From positions 1-22,192 of IMG/VR virus record IMGVR_UViG_3300027963_000372: a stretch of 22,192 nucleotides of DNA. One strand, written 5' to 3'. The position numbers were made by a program, and so were the translations under genes. Every line of letters starts with the position of its first letter. Positions within the stretch are counted from its first letter, which is position 1. The notes under the pieces are model-generated. The model saw nothing but the letters and a program-made list of their open reading frames with translations, was not told the origin of the DNA and did no database searches. Shown piece after piece: positions 7,149 through 12,654 of the stretch. This stretch comes from a virus.

Positions 7149-7637
7149 ATGACCTTGACACAAGATGAAGCGCACAGACTGTTTGAGTACAGGGACGGAA
7201 AGCTGTTTTACAGGAAATGTTCAAGAGGAAGTGGCAAGTTTAAAACTGACCCAGAAGCAGGTGCAAATTCAGGGCATGGATATAAAAAACTTAGCTTGAA
7301 TGGTAAATTTTATTACACGCACCAAATTATTTTCTTAATGCAACATGGACACATCCCTAAGTTGATTGACCATATTGATGGCAACTCAGAAAATAACGCT
7401 ATTGATAATTTAAGAGAATCTAACAAGTCTTTAAATGCTTGTAACTCAAAATTGCCATCTCACAACACATCAGGAACTAAAGGTGTTGTTTGGGGTAAAA
7501 GAGAAAACAAGTGGATTGCTAGAGTTCAAATAAATAGAAAAGTAATTCATTTGGGAACTTTTAAAGATTTAGACCTTGCAAGTTTGGTGGCAGATGAAGC
7601 AAGACTTTTGTATCACGGCAAACACGCCAGAATTTAA
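7149..7637 (+). CDS. Free-standing HNH homing endonuclease with AP2-like DNA-binding domain
   Basis: This 162-residue protein has an HNH core at residues about 56-98. H58 opens it (YYTHQIIFLMQHG), followed by IDHIDGNSENNAIDNLR with H75 and N82/N83/N87. An AP2-like module spans about 107-155 (TSGTKGVVWGKRENKWIARV, then a HLGTF segment). This architecture is typical of phage homing endonucleases that nick or cut intron-free or endonuclease-free relatives and spread by repair. It sits between the fibre gene and a fibre-adjacent gene and is not inside an intron. The gene is AT-rich with many AAA, TTA and AAT codons compared with the virion genes around it, as expected for a mobile gene. AAGGACTGAC provides the ribosome binding site. 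It could act on the intron site in the capsid gene, but this is not shown. Confidence 0.88.
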   Translation: MTLTQDEAHRLFEYRDGKLFYRKCSRGSGKFKTDPEAGANSGHGYKKLSLNGKFYYTHQIIFLMQHGHIPKLIDHIDGNSENNAIDNLRESNKSLNACNSKLPSHNTSGTKGVVWGKRENKWIARVQINRKVIHLGTFKDLDLASLVADEARLLYHGKHARI

Positions 7638-7648
7638 AGGAAATTAAC

Positions 7649-7951
7649 ATGACCACAGTAAACTGGACTATTAGCACTTTGGACAGAGATATCGCCACAG
7701 GATTTGTGCAGACCTGCCATTGGCAAGCCACAGCAGTAGATGGTGAACACACAGCTTCTATCTATTCAACTTGCTCATGGGCTGATGGCACACCAACGAT
7801 TCCCTATGCAGACCTGACACAAGAAACAGTGCTTGGTTGGGTGTGGGCTAATGGGGTGGATAAAGCTAGTACAGAGGCGGCTCTGGCAGCTAATATTGCT
7901 TTGCAGAAGAACCCTGTTACTGCTACTGGCACACCTTGGGGTCAAGCATGA
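7649..7951 (+). CDS. Fibre-adjacent conserved phage protein
   Basis: This 100-residue protein starts with TTVNWTISTLDRDIATGFVQTCHWQATAVDGEHTASIYS and ends with NPVTATGTPWGQA. The N-terminal pattern (WTIxxLDRxxxxGFVxxxHWxAxxxDGxxxxS) is one that I recognise from small proteins next to tail-fibre genes in many phages. There the function is unknown but an accessory role in the fibre or host contact is plausible. AGGAAATTAAC before the ATG is a good site. The gene overlaps the next one by four bases (ATGA). Confidence 0.75.
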   Translation: MTTVNWTISTLDRDIATGFVQTCHWQATAVDGEHTASIYSTCSWADGTPTIPYADLTQETVLGWVWANGVDKASTEAALAANIALQKNPVTATGTPWGQA

Positions 7952-8094
7952 AGCTAGAGTTAGAAGTTAACGAGATTAACTTTGTATTGCAGACTCTTGG
8001 TGAATTGCCAAGCAAGTCAGGCGTTTGGCCTCTGATTCTTAAAATCAAAGAACAGGCTGAAGCGCAAGTACCTAAAGACGCACCAGTGGAGTAA
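7948..8094 (+). CDS. 48-residue phage protein of unknown function
   Basis: ATG 7948 overlaps the previous stop (ATGA) and the frame ends at TAA 8092-8094. The protein begins MKLELEVNEINFVLQTLGEL and ends with QAEAQVPKDAPVE. It looks like a short helical hairpin, without membrane segment. Proteins of this size and sequence style follow fibre genes in many phages. Its function is not known. Start and overlap make it a credible gene despite its size. Confidence 0.72.
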   Translation: MKLELEVNEINFVLQTLGELPSKSGVWPLILKIKEQAEAQVPKDAPVE

Positions 8095-8097
8095 TTC

Positions 8098-8325
8098 ATG
8101 GAAAACGAAGTCACCCACAAGCAAATCTACGACAGGCTGGTTGAAGTTGAAACCAAGGTAGATAGCATAGACCAGAACACTAAAGGTCTTGTAGAGGCTA
8201 TGAAGGCTCTTGATGGGGCTTTTAAAGTGCTTGGATGGATAGCCTCTGCTGCCAAGCCTATTCTTTGGGTGGCGGGTCTAATCATGGCGGCTGGTGCTGT
8301 TTGGCAGACTTGGATTAAAAAATGA
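8098..8325 (+). CDS. Small membrane protein, haemolysin XhlA/holin-like
   Basis: This 75-residue protein begins with a charged coiled-coil half (THKQIYDRLVEVETKVDSIDQNTKGLVEAM). It ends with one hydrophobic membrane segment (about residues 47-70, WIASAAKPILWVAGLIMAAG) and a basic end (WIKK). This layout resembles XhlA-like holin partners. It is the first gene of the overlapping lysis block and its stop overlaps the following tiny gene. GGAG before the ATG is the ribosome binding site. A role as holin partner is plausible, but the sequence alone cannot separate it from other phage membrane proteins. Confidence 0.72.
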   Translation: MENEVTHKQIYDRLVEVETKVDSIDQNTKGLVEAMKALDGAFKVLGWIASAAKPILWVAGLIMAAGAVWQTWIKK

Positions 8326-8414
8326 TGGATTGGCTAGAAGCTATTATTGCTCTAGCCTTTCTTTTTTGTTTCGTCATGTTTTGCGCTAATGTCATTCTTT
8401 GGGCGATGCCGTGA
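8322..8414 (+). CDS. 30-residue single-span membrane peptide
   Basis: ATG 8322 overlaps the previous stop (ATGATGG), and a second ATG at 8325 is also possible. The product MMDWLEAIIALAFLFCFVMF continues as a single hydrophobic helix to the end (ANVILWAMP). Its stop overlaps the next start (GTGA at 8411). Four-base overlaps at both ends argue that it is translated. It could be a small lysis regulator or holin-like peptide. No family is recognised. Confidence 0.55.
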   Translation: MMDWLEAIIALAFLFCFVMFCANVILWAMP

Positions 8415-8698
8415 AATGGCTTATTGCACTTGTTTTAACTCTCTCACTTCACTCCACAGGGCAAGACCTTTGTAGTGTTAGAGAGTTTTATTCAATTGCT
8501 TACACAATCCACAACCCAAGTGAACGTCATCAGCAAATGTCTATATGGCTTACAAATCATCAGAAGTTATGCAAAAGTTCCGACTTTATCGTCATTTGGA
8601 ATAATTTGAGTGAATGGGCTGGTGCGGCCGATGGTGCAGAGTTAAGACATAAAGTAATTCAAGGATACAAGAGCGCACTTGAGAGGGAAAAGAAATGA
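8411..8698 (+). CDS. Secreted small protein of unknown function in the lysis block
   Basis: I start this 95-residue protein at GTG 8411, because it overlaps the previous stop (GTGA) and then begins with a clean signal peptide (MKWLIALVLTLSLHSTGQ). An upstream TTG at 8399 would only add four residues. The mature part has two Cys (residue 21 and one in KLCKSSDF) that could form a disulfide in the periplasm. It also has a conserved-looking helical core with REFYSIAYTIHNPSERHQQM and IVIWNNLSEWAGAADGAELR. Its place within a lysis cassette suggests a periplasmic or outer-membrane step, but it does not look like a classical spanin. Confidence 0.68.
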   Translation: MKWLIALVLTLSLHSTGQDLCSVREFYSIAYTIHNPSERHQQMSIWLTNHQKLCKSSDFIVIWNNLSEWAGAADGAELRHKVIQGYKSALEREKK

Positions 8699-8931
8699 TT
8701 GATACCATCAAATTGTTCCCGACTGTTCAGCCCTCTGGTTATCCAGATAGACATGACCTTGCTCAGAAAAGACTTGAAAGACAGCATGAAGTTAATAAAG
8801 CAAACGAATTAGCCAAACAAAAACAAGTGCAATTACAAGACATAGGCTTTGAGATTTATTGCAAGAAGTCAGTTCAAGAGAGACTCCGCATGGAAATATT
8901 TCAGAATCGTAAACTGGATATATATGTATGA
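8695..8931 (+). CDS. Hypothetical helical protein in the lysis block
   Basis: This 78-residue, strongly charged protein (rich in Lys, Gln, Glu, Arg) has a predicted long helix in the middle (RHDLAQKRLERQHEVNKAN). It has no signal peptide and no membrane segment. It overlaps both neighbours by four bases (ATGA at each end), so it is translated as part of the chain. No family is recognised. It could be a cytoplasmic partner of a membrane lysis protein. Confidence 0.6.
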   Translation: MIDTIKLFPTVQPSGYPDRHDLAQKRLERQHEVNKANELAKQKQVQLQDIGFEIYCKKSVQERLRMEIFQNRKLDIYV

Positions 8932-9188
8932 AACAAGACCAAGATGTTGTAGGTAAGTTGACTTACTCAGTTACCTTGATGGTAGCTTCTACTCTTTGCT
9001 TATCAGTATTGGGGATGGTGGCCGCTTTTCTTTTGGGCTTATGGGCAAAGGAAGTAGACAACGCTGAAATCTTTGCCATGCTTCACCCTGCTTTTCAAAC
9101 CATCATTGGTGGCTTTATTGGCCTCTTGGCGGGTGTCAAACTGTCGCATGGTGACTCTCACCATAAATGTAAACATTGTGAGGACTAA
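8928..9188 (+). CDS. Two-span membrane protein, holin candidate
   Basis: This 86-residue protein has two hydrophobic spans, about residues 12-40 (SVTLMVASTLCLSVLGMVAAF) and 53-70 (AFQTIIGGFIGLLAGV). The C-terminus is His- and Cys-rich (SHGDSHHKCKHCED) and could bind a metal. The topology fits class II holins. It begins in an ATGA overlap with the preceding gene and lies just before a second holin-type gene, so the pair may act as holin and antiholin. This is inferred from topology and place. Confidence 0.65.
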   Translation: MKQDQDVVGKLTYSVTLMVASTLCLSVLGMVAAFLLGLWAKEVDNAEIFAMLHPAFQTIIGGFIGLLAGVKLSHGDSHHKCKHCED

Positions 9189-9190
9189 TC

Positions 9191-9685
9191 ATGCTTGATA
9201 TTCTTAGTGGTGGTTTATTAGGTTCAATTTTTGGTGGCATCTTTAGGATGGCTCCTGAAGTCCTTAAATGGCTTGATAAAAAAAATGAGCGTGAGCATGA
9301 ACTTAATATGTTCAAGTTCCAATGCGATTTGGAAGCTCAACGTGGCCAACAGAAGTTAGCCGAAATTGGCGCACAAAGAGAAGCTGCGGTGGATGTTGGC
9401 GTAATGGATGCATTTAATGCGGCTATCACTCAGCAGGCCGAGATGGTTAAAGCAGCTGGTGGATGGGTGGCCAGTCTGTCAGCATCAGTCAGGCCAGTAG
9501 TAACATATTGGGTACTATTCGTATGGTCATTTATCCATGTTTGGTTTGCTTGGAACGCATGGTTGGCAGGTGCGCCAGCTACTGAAGTTTTTAAAACAAT
9601 GATGACACCAGACTTTTCTGCTTTGCTCTCAGGAACTATTAACTACTGGTTTCTTGATAGAACTCTGTCTAAGCGTGGCATATGA
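9191..9685 (+). CDS. Holin of the 3TM (GTA-holin) type
   Basis: This 164-residue protein starts with an amphipathic Gly-rich helix (ILSGGLLGSIFGGIFRMAPEV), followed by a charged helical region (residues 25-75) with WLDKKNEREHELNMFKFQCDLE. It ends with two or three hydrophobic segments around VVTYWVLFVWSFIHVWFAWNAW and LLSGTINYWFLDR. This order is the one known for 3TM phage holins (PF11351 type). It directly precedes the endolysin with a four-base overlap (ATGA), the normal holin-endolysin arrangement. Confidence 0.8.
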   Translation: MLDILSGGLLGSIFGGIFRMAPEVLKWLDKKNEREHELNMFKFQCDLEAQRGQQKLAEIGAQREAAVDVGVMDAFNAAITQQAEMVKAAGGWVASLSASVRPVVTYWVLFVWSFIHVWFAWNAWLAGAPATEVFKTMMTPDFSALLSGTINYWFLDRTLSKRGI

Positions 9686-10125
9686 ACTTAGAACTGGCTG
9701 CATCTTTATGTAAGCAGTTTGAGGGGTTTAGAAGTAAACCCTATTTATGCCCTGCTAACGTAGCTACGATTGGTTATGGCTCTACTTACTATGCTGATGG
9801 GCGCAAAGTAACCTTGCAAGATAGCCCAATAGATGAGGCTGTAGCTAGTGCTTTACTTATGCACGAGTTAGAGCATACCTACTTACAGGGTGCTCTGAGA
9901 AACTGCCCCATCCTTATGACAGACGAGCGTAAGTGCAATGCCATTGTGGACTTTTGCTATAACTTAGGTATTGGCAGACTCCAAACCTCCACTCTAAAGC
10001 GAAAAATCAATGCCCAAGATTGGGAAGGGGCTAAAGAGCAACTTATGTTATGGAACAAGGGCGGTGGTAAAGTTCTAGCAGGTCTGACAAAGCGCAGAGT
10101 TGCAGAATGTGCATTGTTAAATTAA
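9682..10125 (+). CDS. Endolysin, GH24 lysozyme with E-C-T catalytic triad
   Basis: This 147-residue muramidase hydrolyses the MurNAc-GlcNAc bond of peptidoglycan. The catalytic site is clear: E14 in FEGFRSKPY, C23 at E+9 and T29 at E+15 (CPANVATIGYGST). This fits the E-8-(D/C)-5-T pattern of T4-like lysozymes, here with Cys in place of Asp. A second conserved block is FCYNLGIGRLQTSTLKRKIN, and the end TKRRVAEC fits the RR.AE motif of the family. There is no signal peptide, so release should depend on the holin. It is the last gene of the lysis block. Confidence 0.93.
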   Translation: MNLELAASLCKQFEGFRSKPYLCPANVATIGYGSTYYADGRKVTLQDSPIDEAVASALLMHELEHTYLQGALRNCPILMTDERKCNAIVDFCYNLGIGRLQTSTLKRKINAQDWEGAKEQLMLWNKGGGKVLAGLTKRRVAECALLN

Positions 10126-10135
10126 ACTGTAACAA
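10114..10135 (+). other. AT-rich inverted repeat at the end of the endolysin gene
   Basis: TTGTTA (10114-10119) and TAACAA (10130-10135) are perfect inverted repeats with a 10-base loop, overlapping the stop codon. TTCTT follows. It might be a weak terminator or RNA end, but its stem is only six mostly A-T pairs. Confidence 0.3.
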
Positions 10136-10155
10136 TTCTTGTATAAGGTGTTGAA

Positions 10156-10524
10156 ATGCCTAACATTCCTACGCCAGAACACGCAGAACTGTTTGCACAA
10201 AGTGTCAGAAAGTGGCAGCAAGTGCTTAGTCTTGGCGATTGGAGAATTGAGAAAGGCATAAAGCCAGCTAAAGCAGCGATGGCTTCTGTTGAGTTCACTC
10301 CTAACGCAAGACTTGCTGTTTATCGATTGGGTGACTTTGGTGCTGAGAAAATTACACCTGAGAGCATAGATAAGACTGCTTTGCATGAATTACTGCACAT
10401 CTTTTTGCATGACTTGATGACTGTGGCACAAGACGCATCCTCCTCTGAGGACGACAAAGAAATGCAAGAGCATCGCATAATCAATTTGCTAGAACACCTT
10501 TTAACCAAGGATTCCAATGGGTAG
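10156..10524 (+). CDS. Putative small zinc metallopeptidase (HExxH)
   Basis: This 122-residue protein carries HELLH at residues 77-81, the zincin active-site motif in which H77 and H81 bind zinc and E78 is the base. H85 follows in HIFLHD. A later acidic-His region (EMQEHRIINLLEH, about 102-114) could give a third ligand. The first half has DWRIEKGIKPAK and a beta segment. The fold resembles small phage SprT- or minigluzincin-like proteins, but the substrate is unknown. It follows the endolysin with a 30-base gap and overlaps the phosphoesterase gene by 8 bases. A role in virion maturation, lysis or host takeover are all possible. Confidence 0.72.
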   Translation: MPNIPTPEHAELFAQSVRKWQQVLSLGDWRIEKGIKPAKAAMASVEFTPNARLAVYRLGDFGAEKITPESIDKTALHELLHIFLHDLMTVAQDASSSEDDKEMQEHRIINLLEHLLTKDSNG

Positions 10525-11503
10525 CCATAACGAAACGTGTACTGATACTGAGTTTATCCAACTGTGGGGACAACTTCAATCTGCACAAAAAATAGCTGAA
10601 CATCTTGGAATAGCAAACAGGGCAGTTCATTTGCGTAGAAGATGGATTGAGAAAACTTACAACATGGCACTTCATGCAAGTGACCATCGTGGTGTTAAAT
10701 ACGACAAAAACAAACCCAAGTCATTTAGTCCACTAAAGCAAGTTGAGCTTGGAATGCTAGATGGCACTGTGATTGTTTTCTCTGACGCGCACTTTATACC
10801 TGGTCAAAGGTCCACGGCCTTTAAAGGATTACTGTGGGCCATTCAAGAATTCAAGCCTCATGCGATCGTGTGCAATGGGGATGCCCTGGATGGTGCATCT
10901 ATAAGCCGCCATGATGTGACTGAACTTCCCCAAACTTCTGTCATTCAAGAACTCAAAGCTACGCAAGGTGCGTTGGGTGAGATTGAGGAAGTGGCCAAAG
11001 CAGCCAGGCACAATGTAAAGCTACTGTTTACATGGGGCAACCATGACATTCGTTTTGGCAACCGACTGGCCCAGCACGCGCCACAATTCAAAGAGGTCAA
11101 AGGCTTTAAGCTCACAGACCACATCCCAGACTGGGACTTCTGCTGGGCAGTGTGGCCCACTGAGCAGTGCATCATCAAACACCGGTACAAGGGGGGGATT
11201 CATGCCACCCACAACAACACTGTCAACGCTGGTGTCAGCATAATAACCGGTCATTTGCATTCATTAAAAGTCACGCCATTCAGCGATTACAACGGGTGTA
11301 GATACGGGGTAGATACAGGGACACTGGCCGAGACTGATGGCCCACAATTTAACTATGCCGAGATAAATCCTAACAACCACAGATCGGGCTTTGCGGTTCT
11401 AAACTTCTTTAATGGGACACTTTTATGGCCAGAGCTGGTCCATAAATTTGACGAAGACATGGTCCAGTTTAGGGGTGAGGTCATCGATGTGGGTGCATTT
11501 TGA
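10517..11503 (+). CDS. Calcineurin-like metallophosphoesterase with N-terminal HTH-like region
   Basis: This 328-residue protein has all five metallophosphoesterase motifs: D90-x-H92 in VFSDAHF, GD at 121-122 in NGDALD, GNHD at 174-177, H229/H232 in GIHATHN, and GHLH at 245-248. These bind two metal ions and hydrolyse phosphoester bonds. Residues about 15-47 (LWGQLQSAQKIAEHLGIANR) look like a helix-turn-helix, so the enzyme may act on DNA or be guided to it. Related proteins are common in phages and are often annotated as DNA repair exonuclease-like, but activity is not established. It overlaps the HExxH gene and the next tiny gene. Confidence 0.85.
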   Translation: MGSHNETCTDTEFIQLWGQLQSAQKIAEHLGIANRAVHLRRRWIEKTYNMALHASDHRGVKYDKNKPKSFSPLKQVELGMLDGTVIVFSDAHFIPGQRSTAFKGLLWAIQEFKPHAIVCNGDALDGASISRHDVTELPQTSVIQELKATQGALGEIEEVAKAARHNVKLLFTWGNHDIRFGNRLAQHAPQFKEVKGFKLTDHIPDWDFCWAVWPTEQCIIKHRYKGGIHATHNNTVNAGVSIITGHLHSLKVTPFSDYNGCRYGVDTGTLAETDGPQFNYAEINPNNHRSGFAVLNFFNGTLLWPELVHKFDEDMVQFRGEVIDVGAF

Positions 11504-11643
11504 GCGCCTGGCTAATCATTCTGACTGGCGCGATCTATGCCTACATTGCTGGGGAGCAGCTCTTTAAAGGCAATCTATATATGGCCGTGGTCTATGCAGG
11601 CTATGCATTTTCAAATGTGGGGCTGTACTTGATGTCCAAGTAA
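11500..11643 (+). CDS. 47-residue membrane protein
   Basis: The frame begins at TTG 11500, overlapping the previous stop (TTGA), and ends at TAA 11641-11643. The product begins SAWLIILTGAIYAYIAGEQL after the initiator and has two hydrophobic stretches (about residues 3-17 and 27-45) split by GEQLFKGNLY. Small phage proteins of this pattern are common. Their function is unknown. The start codon is unusual but the overlap and amphipathic pattern support it. Confidence 0.68.
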   Translation: MSAWLIILTGAIYAYIAGEQLFKGNLYMAVVYAGYAFSNVGLYLMSK

Positions 11644-11652
11644 GCCCCATTT
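11618..11652 (+). terminator. Long hairpin, probable terminator at the convergent gene ends
   Basis: TGGGGCT (11618-11624) pairs with AGCCCCA (11643-11649), and inside it ACTTG (11627-11631) pairs with CAAGT (11637-11641). A short T run follows at 11650-11652. It covers the end of the 47-residue gene and lies between convergent genes, so it may act in both directions. The T run is short. Confidence 0.5.
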
Positions 11653-11664
11653 GCAACCCATAGG

Positions 11665-11889
11665 TTAAAGTTCTTCTTTGGAATCTAAAGCAAAAGGTGG
11701 GATTTCTTCTTCTTCAGTGTCTTCTTCAAAATCTTCATCATCAAGGTTAACTGCTTCATATTCAACTGCCCAGCCGTGTTCTTCTTGAAAAGCAATGAAA
11801 TCTTTGATGATCTCAATTTTTTCAAAATCCCACGTTTCGATTGTAATTTTCTCATTCTCAATAAAACCCAATTCCATTTCAAATTTCAT
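11665..11889 (-). CDS. Acidic small protein on the opposite strand
   Basis: This 74-residue protein is very acidic. It begins MKFEMELGFIENEKITIETW and ends with a run of Asp/Glu (DDEDFEEDTEEEE) before PPFALDSKEEL. GGGGAATGTC just before the ATG is a strong ribosome binding site. It is the only minus-strand gene inside the late region, has its own promoter-like sequence and faces a terminator hairpin, so it resembles a moron. The charge suggests that it mimics DNA or binds a basic partner, such as a host nucleic-acid-binding protein, but there is no domain to confirm this. Confidence 0.75.
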   Translation of the reverse strand: MKFEMELGFIENEKITIETWDFEKIEIIKDFIAFQEEHGWAVEYEAVNLDDEDFEEDTEEEEIPPFALDSKEEL

Positions 11890-11906
11890 GACATTCCCCA
11901 GTTAAA

Positions 11907-11921
11907 GCAGCCGATTGCTGC
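11907..11921 (-). promoter_or_regulatory. Hairpin in the leader of the minus-strand acidic gene
   Basis: GCAGC (11907-11911) pairs with GCTGC (11917-11921) around a five-base loop. It lies between the promoter-like -10 and the ribosome binding site and could stabilise the leader RNA or be an operator. Confidence 0.4.
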
Positions 11922-11922
11922 A

Positions 11923-11950
11923 AAATTATCGTAGTCCGATTTTGTGTCAA
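11923..11950 (-). promoter_or_regulatory. Sigma-70-like promoter for the minus-strand acidic gene
   Basis: On the minus strand TTGACA (11945-11950) is a perfect -35. With a 16-base spacer the -10 would be TAATTT (11923-11928). A better hexamer, GATAAT (11925-11930), gives a 14-base spacer. The transcript would start about 25-30 bases before the ATG. Confidence 0.5.
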
Positions 11951-11995
11951 TGAAAAGTCTTATCCATTGGGGGCTGTTTAGGGCAAAATCAAGCC

Positions 11996-12649
11996 ATGGC
12001 CACCAAACAGCAACAACTTGAAGCCCCATCTATACCAAGTCTGGGTTATCCCCCAGAGGCGTATGAGCGCAGGCATTTAAATGAAAATTACAGCGCCTTA
12101 AATAATTACTTCAGAAAAGTCACTTCAGTGCTAGGGTCTTTGTTTGGACCAAGGGGCGGCAAGTTTATGAACAACCCCTATGGGGCATTTCAAGACTCAA
12201 CCGACCAGGTGGCTGCCAACACCACCACGGCCTATGCGGTCACATTCAACACGACAGACTTTTCCAATGGCGTGACCATGGCCAGTGGGTCCAGAATCAC
12301 TGTGGCCGATGCCGGAATCTGGAACTTGCAGTTTTCCATTCAGTTTACAAATACGACAAATTCGTCTCAAGATGTCGATGTCTGGTTTCGGGTCAATGGT
12401 ACAAATGCGGCCAACTCAAACAGCAGATTTGGCTTTGCACCCAGAAAAGGTGTTGGCGACCCATTTCACACTATTGGTGCAATCAATTATTTTTTGAGCT
12501 TAAATGCCACAGACTATGTTGAGATAATGTGGAGACCAACCGATGTGGGTGTCACGATTGAACAATATCCAGCCGGCACAAGCCCCACACGGCCAGCAGT
12601 GCCATCAGCCATTGTCACAATGAGCTTTGTGTCCAACTTACCAACATAA
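11996..12649 (+). CDS. Virion protein with jelly-roll-like C-terminal domain
   Basis: This 217-residue protein has a short helical head (residues 1-45, YPPEAYERRHLNENYSALNNYFRKV). It is followed by a beta-rich domain from about residue 60 to the end. The pattern AYAVTFNTTDFSNGVTMASG, then AGIWNLQFSIQFTN and DVDVWFRVNG resembles C1q/TNF-like jelly rolls found in phage appendages. It is likely an attachment or decoration protein, with the helical head docking to the tail. It begins a new plus-strand run after the lone minus-strand gene. No good Shine-Dalgarno sequence precedes ATG 11996. Confidence 0.75.
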   Translation: MATKQQQLEAPSIPSLGYPPEAYERRHLNENYSALNNYFRKVTSVLGSLFGPRGGKFMNNPYGAFQDSTDQVAANTTTAYAVTFNTTDFSNGVTMASGSRITVADAGIWNLQFSIQFTNTTNSSQDVDVWFRVNGTNAANSNSRFGFAPRKGVGDPFHTIGAINYFLSLNATDYVEIMWRPTDVGVTIEQYPAGTSPTRPAVPSAIVTMSFVSNLPT

Positions 12650-12654
12650 TTGCC

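Noticed and set aside
10136-10155. Promoter before the HExxH gene (TATAAG at 10142-10147)
   Set aside because: The nearest -35-like TTGTTA is 22 bases away and no extended -10 is present, so it is too weak to list.
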